Origin: Azolla pinnata
Taxonomy: Eukaryota; Streptophyta; Polypodiopsida; Salviniales; Salviniaceae
Assembly (NCBI GenBank): GCA_037176905.1
Contig: JBBBWG010033274.1
Coordinates: 2,347 to 38,748, forward strand
Length of the DNA stretch: 36,402 nucleotides
Reading direction: 5' to 3'
The translations under genes were made by a program, and so were the position numbers. Shown one piece after another: positions 1 through 9,675 of the stretch (position 1 is the first letter of the stretch; each line of letters begins with the position of its first letter). Below the pieces are notes generated by a model. It worked only from the letters and a program-made list of their open reading frames with translations. It did not search any database and was not told where the DNA came from.

Positions 1-281
1 AAGAAGAAGAAAAGAAGAAGAAGTTATGTTGTGTTGAGCATCATCTTGGGGTTCTTTAAGCAATCAGTGTGAAGATGGAAAGGAGCAGGAAGACAGCAGG
101 ATGATGATGATGATGATGATGATGAATACGATGATGATGACGATGATGAGGAGGAGGAGGAGGAGGAGGAACATAGCTGAATGAATGCATGAGGTTTGTT
201 AACTTTGTTCTGTTCATACACGCATGTGATGTAAAGTATTCAAAGGCATTCTTCTCTTTTGACCGAGTCTAGGCTGTGAAG

Positions 282-312
<31 letters not shown>

Positions 313-460
313 CGTTTTATAGATTTGATCCCATTTTTTTTTCCTGCAGCCCAACGACCGCGTGGAGAACAGAAACGTTCATCCGTTTCGGGTCTTATTG
401 GTTGCTGGCGATCGAAACGGTGGAGTAACTGGCTCCTGGATCCGACACGAAACAACTAAC
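1..460. repeat. Trinucleotide microsatellites, no gene
   Basis: The stretch contains a (GAA)n-like run at 1-25, a (GAT)n run at about 100-150 with a GAG tail to about 170, and a second (GAA)n run at about 280-311. The poly-Ser and poly-Leu open frames here are translations of the simple repeats and are not supported as genes. Confidence 0.85.
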
Positions 461-2100
461 TGCTCCCCAGGAAGAACCCGAATTACGGGCATGTGACGAT
501 CCGGATCCGGAAAACGGTGTGTTTTTGTTCTCTTTGTTGTATTGTTTTTGACCATTGGCTCGAGTATGCTTTACGGAAAAAACAGCTTGCAGTAGGCGAT
601 TTGCTACATTGGACGAAAAAAAAAACAGAGGCCCTCGTGGTTTTGTTAAAGATCGTTGGGTAGACCAGCAGTGCATTCCAGACTCTCCATTAAAACGGAC
701 CTTGTGTATGTTTCCAGTAAACAATGATTTGACCTTGGAATATGATGCCTTTTCCCTTGGAGACTTGAGATCTTTGCGGATGGGCTGTTCTAACGCTCTA
801 TAGGTTGATCGACTTGTGGTGTGCAGGTCTGGTAGTAAGCACTGTCGAAACCTCTTTTACCTGACTAACGACATCGGCGCTATCGGTGGTCGTTGGCTCG
901 ACTGACCTGTGTGCAAGACCAGAGAGTCGGCACTTATCGGAATCTCCAGGCTAATCGAATCGCCTGCAAGACCTGGCCAGTTGAAACGAAACAAACGCAG
1001 AAGCTTGACAAGGCGAGAAGAGATATTGAAAACGGATTGAAAGCCGGAGTAGCAAGCAAGCAGCTTCGCAAATGTTACATGGAGAAACCGAGGCCTAGGA
1101 TGCGAAACAAGTTGTGAACGCCTCTAGAATGTTTGCTTCACTTGGTAAGGTGACATAAAGCTTGCTGTTTGAGGTATATCACCTGAAAGACGGTTTCTAC
1201 TCCAGAGCCAATGCTTATGAGGTATCATGTGATGTGTTGTGCCAGTATCTGGAGCAGTTAGCGCATTTATTATCACTTATTATAGGAAGGCAACAGTGGT
1301 AAGTTCAAAGATCTCTAAAACTAACATTACAGAACAGTGATATGCATCAAGTTTATATGTATAAAAGCGTTAAGTCACAACATATTAGGTCAATCCTATA
1401 AGCTGACGACGGAACGCTTCGAGAGAAGCAAGTCAAACCCATCTCCCGAGGAATGCTCGAGATCCAGGGTCGCAACGATCTCATTTTCTTCGCCGCATTT
1501 TCCTCGTTATTCACCCGAGAAACATTAGAGGAACACCATCATTTTATTTGGCTAGAGATGCCCCAGAGGTTAGTTGTAATGCAAAGTGCAGAATCGTGTA
1601 CTATTTCCGCTCTCAGTCGCGCTAATCACACCACCGTGCCTGTTTCTTCCGGTTCTTCGATGTCAAGCCCTTTGTTTGGATGAGGTTGTTCGCACTTGCG
1701 CTCTCCGTTTGTCCGCCATGATGTGCCTGGCGAATGATTCGGCCATGACAGCTAGCTAGCTAATATAACCAACTACACATGCCCAGTTGTGTGTCATGGA
1801 TGCTCCCTGCCGAATTCGTGCTGTCGCTTGGGTTTGATTATACTTCTGATTATAGTTCCGTTGACAAAATCGGCGCTCGCTTGGTCTGATCGTAGTTCCG
1901 TCAACCAATCGATCGCCGCTTGCTTTTAGTTTACTGGTTTCCGAGACCAACGTGCCGAGCTAGTGCGTAAGCGTACGCATGCCACGAGGGGGTTCGATGT
2001 TACGAAACTCGTTGGAGGAGACCGCTGGCTCTTTATTTTTTTTTCGCTCCACAGAAGGGCATCCTTCGATTCAATCGATTGGTAGGGAAAAAGCTCGAGC
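461..2100. other. Intergenic stretch without a recognisable gene
   Basis: Short open frames of 60-110 codons exist here, for example at 555-803 and 893-1117 on the plus strand. They begin with TTG rather than ATG, show no domain I recognise and have no convincing splice partners. I see no RNA gene or terminal repeat. The stretch is best read as far-upstream sequence of the KCS gene. Confidence 0.5.
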
Positions 2101-2106
2101 TCGAGT

Positions 2107-2107
<1 letters not shown>

Positions 2108-2152
<45 letters not shown>

Positions 2153-2245
2153 GCACAGAAACAGCAACAGGAGCAGGAGCAGGGCGAAGAAAGACAATTT
2201 ACGGGGGAGAAAAAAAAAGGCTCTTGTGAGATCTCTATCTCTCTC

Positions 2246-2277
<32 letters not shown>
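2108..2277. repeat. (GA)n and (CT)n microsatellite pair in inverted orientation
   Basis: A (GA)n run of about 40 bases (2108-2147) is followed about 85 bases later by a (CT)n run of about 47 bases (2231-2277). The two runs are complementary, so a transcript or single strand could fold into a long stem with an 80-90 base loop. (GA)n tracts are known targets of plant BPC/GAGA-binding proteins; whether they act here is unknown. Confidence 0.9.
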
Positions 2278-2404
2278 CGTGGGGATGCCGTACGAGGGGT
2301 CGTATCGCGCGGCAATATGACAACGTTTCTCTTCGATTCCCCGCTCCGTTTGTTTTTGTTTGTTTTCTGTTTCTAGCAGCGGAGAAGAACTCGCGCTCGA
2401 AACC

Positions 2405-2690
2405 GTGATTTGCCCGGACATTTGGCCCCAGACATTTGGCCCCCAAACATTTGGCCCCCAAACATTTGGCCCCCAGACATTTGGCCCCGGACATTGGGCC
2501 CCAGACATTTGGCCCCCAGACATTGGCCCCGGACATTGGGCCCGAACATTACATTTGGCCCCCGGACATTGGCCCCGGACATTGGGCCCGAACATTACAT
2601 TTGGCCTCCGGACATTGGGCACGAACATTACATTTGGCCCCCGGACATTTGCCCGGACATTGGGCCCGGACATTTTGCCCGGACATAAAC
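2405..2690. repeat. GACATTTGGCCCC minisatellite
   Basis: About 17-18 imperfect copies of a roughly 15-17 base unit lie head to tail. The core is GACATTTGGCCCC, with variants GACATTGGGCCC and GAACATTACATTTGGCC. The array is open in nearly every frame on both strands, which explains the repetitive GPNV or PDIWP type translations. These are not supported as proteins. Confidence 0.93.
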
Positions 2691-2692
2691 GC

Positions 2693-2698
2693 TATAAA
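2693..2698 (+). promoter_or_regulatory. TATAAA element at the edge of the minisatellite
   Basis: TATAAA occurs in the context GCTATAAACA right after the last minisatellite unit. It could serve a long-leader transcript of the KCS gene, but it is more than 1.1 kb from that start codon. A weaker TATTAAA-like site lies at about 2969. Neither is confirmed. Confidence 0.2.
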
Positions 2699-2699
2699 C

Positions 2700-2850
2700 A
2701 GCTCTTCTCTTTGTCTGCATGTGCGCGATGCGTGCGCATGCATGCACATGCATGGCACGCATGACGTGGCATGCGTTCCACGCACGCACGCATGCATGCA
2801 TGGATCCATCGCCACCATCGCCCACCATCGCCCACCATCGACCGTCTCCT
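2700..2850. repeat. CATGCA/GCACGC alternating purine-pyrimidine tract
   Basis: Dense CATGCA, GCATGC and GCACGC words run to about 2800, followed by three CACCATCGCC-like copies. CATGCA is the RY element read by B3 factors of the ABI3/FUS3 type. The alternating purine-pyrimidine pattern also favours Z-DNA or cruciforms. No gene is visible. Confidence 0.6.
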
Positions 2851-3816
2851 CTGTCTTTCTTCACCATCGCCTTCCCCGCATCAAATCTCGGCCTTCTTCC
2901 GCCTAAGCTTTAATGGCGGTCACACCTTCCCTCTCTCCTCCTTCCTCTCCTTCCTCTCCGTCCTCCTCTATTAAACAGCGTCGCGGTTGAATCGGAAGGC
3001 GGAGGCGTCGAGTCAGTCCCGAGAGGCAGGTGGATTGATTCAAAAACCATACCATCAGTGAGTGCAATGGCTATGGCATTGTAGGTTCCTATTTTTGGGT
3101 CAGTCCTTTTAGGGTTTCCAACCAAGCGGTGGCTTGTCTGCGTTTCTTCCAGATGGCGAGGTGGGTTTGTTAGGGTTTCCCACCATCAATCAAAAGCGGT
3201 GGTGGCGGGTAGGTACTGCAGTGCAACCAAAATCTGGGTTTGTGTTTATTTTTTTGACAAATCTGCTGATTAGGGTTTTGTAAGGTTTGCGGATTGGCGT
3301 TTCCATCAGAAAGTGAATGTGGATTTCCAAAGTGCAGATTAGGATGCTCGCAAATCCACCGCGCATTGCAGGAGTGTTGATCTATGGAATGCTAGCGAGT
3401 TAATTTGGGGGAACAAAGGATTTCCAGGATCAAATGCAAAGAAAGGGCTTGGTTCTTCAACACCGAGCACATATTTCAGGAATTCAAAGGGCAGGGTAAA
3501 GATCAGAAAGGAAGTCTAGATTACAGTTTCATCCTTTTCAGAGTCTGCAAAACATATCAAAGAATTCCGGACTTGAAACTCTGCAGAGGATTTGAGGAGT
3601 TTCGGGATCTTTCCATAGGTTTTCTCTGTCTCTAGGTTAGTCTTGAGGCTTTAGGGTCTCTTTTCCAAATCAGGTTGACTTATGCTTTAGGCGTTAGGAT
3701 CTCTCTCTCTCTTCCAAATCGAGAATAGAAGCAATTTCATTGCCAGGTAAGGAGAATTTGTTCCGTCTCCTTCAGAAAAACAGCAAGTGTAAGAGAAGGG
3801 TTTCAACAAATCAAAT
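2851..3816 (+). other. Probable 5' leader and proximal promoter of the KCS gene
   Basis: Pyrimidine-rich sequence (2920-2970) is followed by several TAGGGTTT words at about 3110, 3170, 3270 and 3650. Such telo-box-like motifs are common in plant 5' flanks. A CAG/GTAAGG boundary near 3748 could be an exon edge of a leader intron, but I cannot pair it securely. Nothing coding is recognised in the open frame at 3405-3635. Confidence 0.35.
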
Positions 3817-5382
3817 ATGGTGAAACTAGAAGGTGACTCTATGCTAGCCACAGAGATAACTCCCAATGGATCGATGAGCTTCTCGGTTCGAGTGCGTCGA
3901 AGGCTTCCCGATTTCCTTCAATCGGTGAACCTCAAATATGTGAAGCTGGGCTACCATTATCTGATAAGCCATGGTTTCTATCTCTTCACAATCCCGGCTC
4001 TCCTGGTGGCTTTCAGCGCTGAGGTTAGTACGCTCTCTATCCAAGACATCGCCCAATTATGGGAGCATTTTGAATTCAATCTCTTCAGCGTGTTAATTTG
4101 CTCGGGCGCTCTGGTGTTCATCATAACACTCTACTTCATGACTTGCCCTAGAGATGTTTATCTAATCGATTTCTCATGCTTCAAACCACCCGAAGAACTG
4201 AAAGTGAGTAGGGCTCAATTCATTGCGAATGTGAGGGACAAGGGCAAGTTCAACGAAGCCAGCTTGGACTATATGAAGAAGTTTATGGGCAGGTCTGGAT
4301 TGGGTGAAGAGACATACCTGCCGAAAGATTTGCTCGATTCCAAGCCAAGTATGAAAGCAGGGAGAGCTGAAGCCGAAATGGCTATGTTCTCAACCATTGA
4401 CGAGCTTTTCCAGAAGACTAGAATCAAACCTAAAGACATAGGCATACTTGTGGTGAATTGCAGTCATTTTAACCCCACCCCGTCCCTCTCGGCTATGATC
4501 ATAAACCACTACAAGATGAGGGGTAATGTACTCAGCTTCAATATCGGTGGTATGGGGTGTAGTGCTGGCGTTATAGCGCTTGATTTGGCCAATGACATGC
4601 TTCAAACCTATAGTAGCTCTTATGCTTTGGTGGTTTCGACTGAAAGCATCACGATGAGCTGGTATGCTGGCAACAAGAGGTCGATGCTTTCTCCGAATTG
4701 TTTGTTCAGGCTCGGTGCTTCAGCTGTGCTTCTCTCAAACAAGAGATCACAGAGAAGAAGAGCGAAATACAAGCTTTCTCACATTGTGAGAACACACAAA
4801 GGAGCTGATGATAGAAGCTATAGGGCTATATACCAAGAAGAAGATGAAGATAAGAACAAGGGTGTGTCGCTATCTCCAGACCTCATCGAATTGGCGGGAG
4901 ATGCGATCAAGACAAATATCACCACGATGGGTCCTCTGGTCTTGCCGTTATCTGAACAGCTCCTCTTCTTAGCTGCCCTCTTCTGCAAGGATGTGCTGAA
5001 CATCAAGGGGGTGAAGCCGTATATTCCGGATTTCAAGCTCGCTTTCGAGCATTTTTGCATCTATGCGGGCTCGAAAGCAGCGCTAGATGAGATGGAGAAG
5101 AACCTGGATCTTTCCAAGAAGCACATGGAGGCTTCAAGAATGACTTTGCATAGGTGGGGCAACACTTCAAGCAGCTCCATATGGTATGAGCTGGCCTACT
5201 TGGAGGCCAAAGAGAGGGTGAAGAGAGGCGACAGAGTGTGGCAAGTTGCTTTTGGATCCGGTTTCAAGTGCAATAGTGTGGTCTGGAAATCACTGAGGAG
5301 TGTCAAGAAGCCCAAATTCAATCCTTGGCTGGATAGGCTAGACAGCTATCCTATGGATATTCCAGAGTATCAAAGCATCTAG
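3817..5382 (+). CDS. KCS: 3-ketoacyl-CoA synthase (FAE1/KCS family) with active-site His replaced by Tyr
   Basis: The 521-residue intronless frame starts at ATG 3817. KCS is the condensing enzyme of the ER fatty-acid elongase, adding malonyl-CoA carbons to long-chain acyl-CoA for waxes, suberin and sphingolipids. Two N-terminal membrane segments are visible (about residues 47-69 and 88-108), then the FAE1/CUT1-type condensing domain with GGMGCSAG (catalytic Cys248), THKGADD (His327), FEHFC (His412) and HRWGNTSSS (His445, Asn449). Against Arabidopsis FAE1 these align at a constant offset of 25 to Cys223, His302, His387, His420 and Asn424. The residue matching catalytic His391 is Tyr416 (codon TAT, 5062-5064), in CIYAGSKA where the family has CIHAGGRA. 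Family membership is certain. Activity is doubtful: this may be a non-catalytic or altered paralogue. Length and all other landmarks are normal, and no frame is broken. Confidence 0.97.
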   Translation: MVKLEGDSMLATEITPNGSMSFSVRVRRRLPDFLQSVNLKYVKLGYHYLISHGFYLFTIPALLVAFSAEVSTLSIQDIAQLWEHFEFNLFSVLICSGALVFIITLYFMTCPRDVYLIDFSCFKPPEELKVSRAQFIANVRDKGKFNEASLDYMKKFMGRSGLGEETYLPKDLLDSKPSMKAGRAEAEMAMFSTIDELFQKTRIKPKDIGILVVNCSHFNPTPSLSAMIINHYKMRGNVLSFNIGGMGCSAGVIALDLANDMLQTYSSSYALVVSTESITMSWYAGNKRSMLSPNCLFRLGASAVLLSNKRSQRRRAKYKLSHIVRTHKGADDRSYRAIYQEEDEDKNKGVSLSPDLIELAGDAIKTNITTMGPLVLPLSEQLLFLAALFCKDVLNIKGVKPYIPDFKLAFEHFCIYAGSKAALDEMEKNLDLSKKHMEASRMTLHRWGNTSSSSIWYELAYLEAKERVKRGDRVWQVAFGSGFKCNSVVWKSLRSVKKPKFNPWLDRLDSYPMDIPEYQSI

Positions 5383-6750
5383 ACGTTGAAGAAGATATAT
5401 ATACATGGTGATAAGTTTTTACACTGTTTTAGCAAAGAATCTACAGATACAGTAGTAGAGGTCTTACAATACGATTTGGTGGGTTTTGGGCAGTGCTATC
5501 ATAAAGAAAAAAACTTTCTTTGGAAAAGTTTTTTGCTTATGTAGAATTTGTTGGGGTTGAGGACTGCAGTGGAGGCACTCTGATGCAGTTTCTGAACTAA
5601 TTTTCATCTATATTACGTTTGTGGTGTAAATTTTGAACCGGTTTCAGAAACCCAAGTCGAGTTCCTGACCTAAATTTTCAATTTTCATCTATGCTATAGT
5701 TTCTGGTGTAGCTTTTGAACTGGTTTCAGGAAAACAAAATGGTATCTTCTCTTTGGCATTTGTTCTGATATAAAAAAACTGGTTTCAGGAAGACAAAATG
5801 GGTTCTTCTCCTATGGCATTTGTTCTGATCGCGATGTTTTTTCGAACCGGATTTCAGAAGTTTTAAGTGGTTTCTCTCCTCTTTTGCAGCCTTATTTTGC
5901 ATCCCTTATTTGGATGAAAAAAGGTGGGCTATTTTGCTTACCTCAAAAAGACTCCAACCCTGTTTATGTGCTTTTGCTGAAGGAAGGCCTCCAAAACTGT
6001 TTCATGAAGAATGTGCCCATAAATAATGCTTTTCATTGCTAAAAACAGCTGTTGATGCTGACTGCTTGTGGAATGTAGTGCTGCTTTTCAAAGGTCTCAT
6101 ATTATTACTCTTGCTACCAAAAACAACAAATGGATCCCAAGATTCAGAAGAAGTCTTTTCCGTGTGTTACGAATGGTTGACGATGGCGCAACAAACGCTT
6201 TTTTTCTCTCTTCGATGAATTTGTAAGGAACGTGGCATCGTCTCAATGCGTTCACGACACTTAACACCGAATGCGTTGTGTGTGCGAGGAAGAGGTCATC
6301 GGTGTCATTAGGCGTTCGATAATTGGAACGGGTCAATGTCTATATCCTGATAATATATATATATATATGTGTGTTCGAACAAAACTATCCAAATCATGTG
6401 ATGCATCATACCGGAAAAGCTTTTACGTGTGGTTTAACGATGCGTTACAAAGATATTACATTGATCAAGTGGTAAGTCGTCGGAAGTGATAAGTTGAATC
6501 GAGAACCCGATTCGTCCCAGCTAGCTGTGTAAGCCCCGAACTTCGACTTGCATGAAACTCACTGCCCTTCCATAGATATCTGGCGATCAATTTATAAGAT
6601 CTACCAATAAGGCTATTGAAACTAGCAGTAATGTCGGGGCATTACAAGGGAACAACGCCTTGAATGAGAAGCTAGTCCAAACATTATTACTGATCGGAGC
6701 CAGTAGTATATGTTGTTTTTCTAGCGCACATCATAGTTCGCGATGAGATG
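5383..6750. other. 3' flank of KCS and intergenic space
   Basis: No gene is recognised. The first part is presumably the KCS 3' UTR. Short open frames at 6036-6489 have no recognisable domain. An (AT)n run lies at about 6352-6368. Confidence 0.5.
5590..5860. repeat. Imperfect tandem repeat in the KCS 3' flank
   Basis: An ATTTTCATCTAT...GGTGTA...GAACYGGTTTCAG segment occurs at about 5600-5647 and again at 5681-5731. The part CTGGTTTCAGGAARACAAAA through GGCATTTGTTCTGAT occurs at about 5719-5770 and 5779-5829. A last degenerate GAACCGGATTTCAG follows at about 5845. The units are 60-80 bases and diverged. Confidence 0.75.
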
Positions 6751-6753
6751 CCC

Positions 6754-7015
6754 AACTCAGCTGATCCCGAATCAATCCTCAACGCAACTCAGCTAAAGCA
6801 AACTCGGCCGATTCCAAATCGATCCTCGACACAACTCAGCTAAAACTCGGCCGATTCCGAATCGATCCTCGACACAACTCAGCGAAAAACTCAGCTGATT
6901 TCCGAATTCGATCCCCGGCACAGCCCAGCTAAAAGTCGGCCGATTCCGAATCGATCCTCAACAAACTCAGCTAAAACTCGGCCGATTCCGAATCGATCCT
7001 CGGCAGACTCGGCTA
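6754..7015. repeat. Tandem repeat of a 42-46 base unit containing TCGGCCGATTCCGAATCGATCC
   Basis: Six imperfect units begin near 6754, 6801, 6843, 6888, 6932 and 6974. Each has AACTCRGCYGATTCC, then GAATCGATCCTC and an ACAACTCAGCTAAA spacer. The core contains short palindromes (TCGGCCGA, ATCGAT). The array ends about 250 bases upstream of the RING gene start codon, inside its likely promoter. Confidence 0.85.
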
Positions 7016-7117
7016 CATCGATTCGATTACGAGCTCGTCGGATGCGGATCGAGATCATGCTCATCATGTTTCCTGTTTTGTTGGTGGCCATGAGCAAAGC
7101 ATGTGTTTACAAGAGAC

Positions 7118-7125
7118 TATATTAA
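7118..7125 (+). promoter_or_regulatory. TATA-like element of the RING gene
   Basis: TATATTAA lies about 150 bases upstream of the ATG at 7270 and just before a (CA)n run at about 7145-7160. The spacing would give a leader of about 120 bases. This rests on motif and position only. Confidence 0.3.
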
Positions 7126-7269
7126 ACTATCAAAAACACAACCACATACACACACACACAAAAGCTCTTAACTAACTTCTTCTTCTTTGTTCTCTGTCTT
7201 TTTTTTGTGCCTATCTCTGAATCTGGCTAATGTATCTGCTGCAGAGAGGTTCCTGAGGAAGAAGAAGCT

Positions 7270-9675
7270 ATGGACATGGAAGCTCAGATGGTGGGAGGAG
7301 AGCATCGCGATCTGGCACCAGATCCTCCTCCTGCTCTGCACCTCGCCCTCGCCCTCGCCCCGCAAGACGATGCGGACCCGCCTCCTCCCACCCCCTCGCC
7401 GCCTTCCTCTGCGGCTCGCCACAGTTTCCCTCGCTTCGATCCAGGTATGTCGGAGATGATCGGGCAGGGCGACGAGATTTCGGAGCTCATCGGCGGTTTC
7501 GCCGCGGACCCATCAGAGGTGACCCCGGCCCTGAAGTTGGGCGGCGGCCCCCTCGATGATTACTCGTTTAGGCCTCTGCGCAGATCGGATGATTCAGCCA
7601 CGGCTCCGTTTGATGGTTTTGGCCGCTCCACCGCTTTTTCTGCACCCCAGGATGCGCCCGGAGCGTCGGGTCTTAGGGTTCGCAGTGCCGGAATGGAAGA
7701 GCTTCTTCGCGGTGATGCTGCCAGAACGAGAAGCTATTTGCCTCCGGACGATGGCAGTAAGAAAAACAGTGGGCTCTACGATCTGAATCCTGTCAAAGCC
7801 TCTAACCTCCTTCACAATGGCACTAGAAGAAGCGTGGCCTCTCCTCACATGAGGAATTCGCCTGAAGAGCAGAAATTCGGCGAGGAATCTAGCCTTCATC
7901 GCAGAATATTGGGGCACAGAGCTTCGAATGATTGCGTACTTGTTGGGAGATCGTCTGGATCTACTCCAGCCAATGAAAGACGGTCTTTTGGGTCCTCCCT
8001 CATCAATGAGCGGCCCAGATCCTCGCTGATGAATGTACGGAGATCGTTGGGATCTTCGAGGCGATTCTCAGAATCGAGCGAAAGAAGGTTCGCAGAATCT
8101 TCCCTGCTGAGCGACAGAGGATCATTGAGATCTTCCCTACTAGATTCGAGGGGATCATCTGCCTCTTCATCCGCGGACGAGAGGCAATTGCTGGAAGATT
8201 CGCTCATAGATGAGCTGCAATCGTTGAAATCTTCCCTAATGAAAAAGAGGCATTCGACAGAAGCCACTCTAATGGATAAGCGGCGGTTGTCTGGATCATC
8301 GTTATTGAAGGAGCAGCGGTTATCGGGATCGTCTTCCCTCATGAATGGTCCTCCTTCAGGAGAATGTAGCGATCCTACATCTCTTCTCCTCCAAAGTACA
8401 GGTACTACTCAAAGGGTCACCCAACGTACAGATATTCCACTGGAATCCTTGTCTGGAAGCACAGGTTTGGGTGCTACGAATGATGATTACGTGGACGATG
8501 GTGATCGTGATGGTTCGCTTTTCGACAGGGGTAGAAGCTCTAACAGCAGCAGCCCTTTACATTGGCGAACGGCAAGAACAAGGCTTTCTTCGATCCTCAC
8601 AAGGGCTCAATCGCACCCCTTGGCGTTAAATGCTGAACCCAGGATGCGATCAGGTATCCAAAGAAGCTCAAGGATCTCCACAAATGAAGAGTCGGCGGCT
8701 TCTCAGTTAGCGAGGCAGCCCTTTGATGATCACGTCGCAACATTGTCACAACTCGATGCTCTTAAAAAAGAGGTTAAGGTGAAAGAAAATGCGGATGGAA
8801 ATGTCGGGCGTGAGTTCGAGTGCAACATTTGTCTCGAGATGGCCTCTGAGCCGGTGGTGACATGTTGTGGCCATCTCTTTTGTTGGCCTTGTCTTCATCA
8901 GTGGCTACACGTGCACTCGGTGACGAAGAAGTGCCCAGTTTGTAAAGGTTTGCTCTCTGATGAGGCCATGATTCCGATCTACGGGAGAGGGTCTTCCGCG
9001 GCAGGAGTATCCTCGAGTTGGGATCGGAATATTCCCCCTCGACCTATTGCACGGCGTGTGAGCAGGAAAAGAGTTCATGGGGAGGATTCGTTGCATAGCG
9101 GTGAGGTGAGAAGTCAGCAATCGGCAATCGGAACAACCTCAGGTGCCATCGATGAATCATTGGATGAATCTACCACCACAGATGTCATCTTGGAAAGGTT
9201 AAGAGTTGCGCGAAATTTGCAGCAAGAGTATTTTGAGAGAAGATCGACTAGGTTGGCTCAAAGGCTGATTGCTAGACAGACCTCTCATATCGGTAGCTCC
9301 AGTATTCCACGGACAAGGGAACTGCATCAAAGAGCGAGGCAAACTCTTGAAACAGCAGCTGATAATCTCGCTGCCATTCAAACCAGCATAGACGGTTTGA
9401 GGGAAAATATGCAGCGATTAGTCGAATTTGTGAGATCAGTTCCTCGGTATAATACTTCCGCTCCCGTGAGGACTGTAGCAAATGTTCTAGATGAAGAAAG
9501 AGCAGGCGATGTTCGTGAAGCTCCTCTTCATGTGATGATAATGCCAACGGCGAATTCCGTTGGTGATCTCGATGAGCAAAGCTCCTCAGAAATCCAAGAA
9601 AACCATGGAAATAGCAGTGCATCTGGCTCTCATAACGCGGAGTCTGGTTCATACAAGAGGTGTCGGTTGAATTAG
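7270..9675 (+). CDS. RING-type E3 ubiquitin ligase of the RMA/RNF5-like group, long form
   Basis: The 801-residue intronless frame starts at ATG 7270, with a second in-frame Met two codons later. The C3HC4 RING (about residues 518-561) reads CNIC, CCGHLFCWPC and CPVC, the RMA/RNF5/RNF185 signature; such proteins pass ubiquitin from E2 enzymes, often in ER quality control. Upstream lie a Pro-rich N-terminus and a Ser/Arg-rich part holding about eleven copies of an 11-residue unit (about residues 237-358). Downstream, residues about 635-725 look helical and coiled-coil-prone (ERLRVARNLQQ, LETAADNL). The tail ends in a basic KRCRLN. Unlike classic RMA proteins of roughly 230-430 residues it has no C-terminal membrane anchor, so a soluble, perhaps nuclear, ligase is more likely. 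Substrate is unknown. The RING call is firm; the subgroup is inferred from the motif. Confidence 0.93.
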   Translation: MDMEAQMVGGEHRDLAPDPPPALHLALALAPQDDADPPPPTPSPPSSAARHSFPRFDPGMSEMIGQGDEISELIGGFAADPSEVTPALKLGGGPLDDYSFRPLRRSDDSATAPFDGFGRSTAFSAPQDAPGASGLRVRSAGMEELLRGDAARTRSYLPPDDGSKKNSGLYDLNPVKASNLLHNGTRRSVASPHMRNSPEEQKFGEESSLHRRILGHRASNDCVLVGRSSGSTPANERRSFGSSLINERPRSSLMNVRRSLGSSRRFSESSERRFAESSLLSDRGSLRSSLLDSRGSSASSSADERQLLEDSLIDELQSLKSSLMKKRHSTEATLMDKRRLSGSSLLKEQRLSGSSSLMNGPPSGECSDPTSLLLQSTGTTQRVTQRTDIPLESLSGSTGLGATNDDYVDDGDRDGSLFDRGRSSNSSSPLHWRTARTRLSSILTRAQSHPLALNAEPRMRSGIQRSSRISTNEESAASQLARQPFDDHVATLSQLDALKKEVKVKENADGNVGREFECNICLEMASEPVVTCCGHLFCWPCLHQWLHVHSVTKKCPVCKGLLSDEAMIPIYGRGSSAAGVSSSWDRNIPPRPIARRVSRKRVHGEDSLHSGEVRSQQSAIGTTSGAIDESLDESTTTDVILERLRVARNLQQEYFERRSTRLAQRLIARQTSHIGSSSIPRTRELHQRARQTLETAADNLAAIQTSIDGLRENMQRLVEFVRSVPRYNTSAPVRTVANVLDEERAGDVREAPLHVMIMPTANSVGDLDEQSSSEIQENHGNSSASGSHNAESGSYKRCRLN
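7978..8350 (+). repeat. 33-base / 11-residue tandem repeat inside the RING gene
   Basis: About eleven imperfect units with consensus R-x-S-x-x-S-S-L-x-x-x follow one another, for example RRSFGSSLINE, GSLRSSLLDSR, QSLKSSLMKKR and RLSGSSLLKEQ. The period stays in frame. Several units carry R-x-x-S or R-R-x-S, the basophilic-kinase target pattern. Confidence 0.8.

Noticed and set aside
24-455. Poly-Ser and poly-Leu frames
   Set aside because: Pure microsatellite translation.
2071-2906. Overlapping repetitive frames (GPNV, PDIWP, GAKC types) on both strands
   Set aside because: They arise from the GACATTTGGCCCC minisatellite and the flanking GA/CT runs, with no start context and no domain.
7896-8342. 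Minus-strand 148-codon Asp/Ser-rich frame
   Set aside because: Antisense shadow of the in-frame 33-base repeat of the RING gene.
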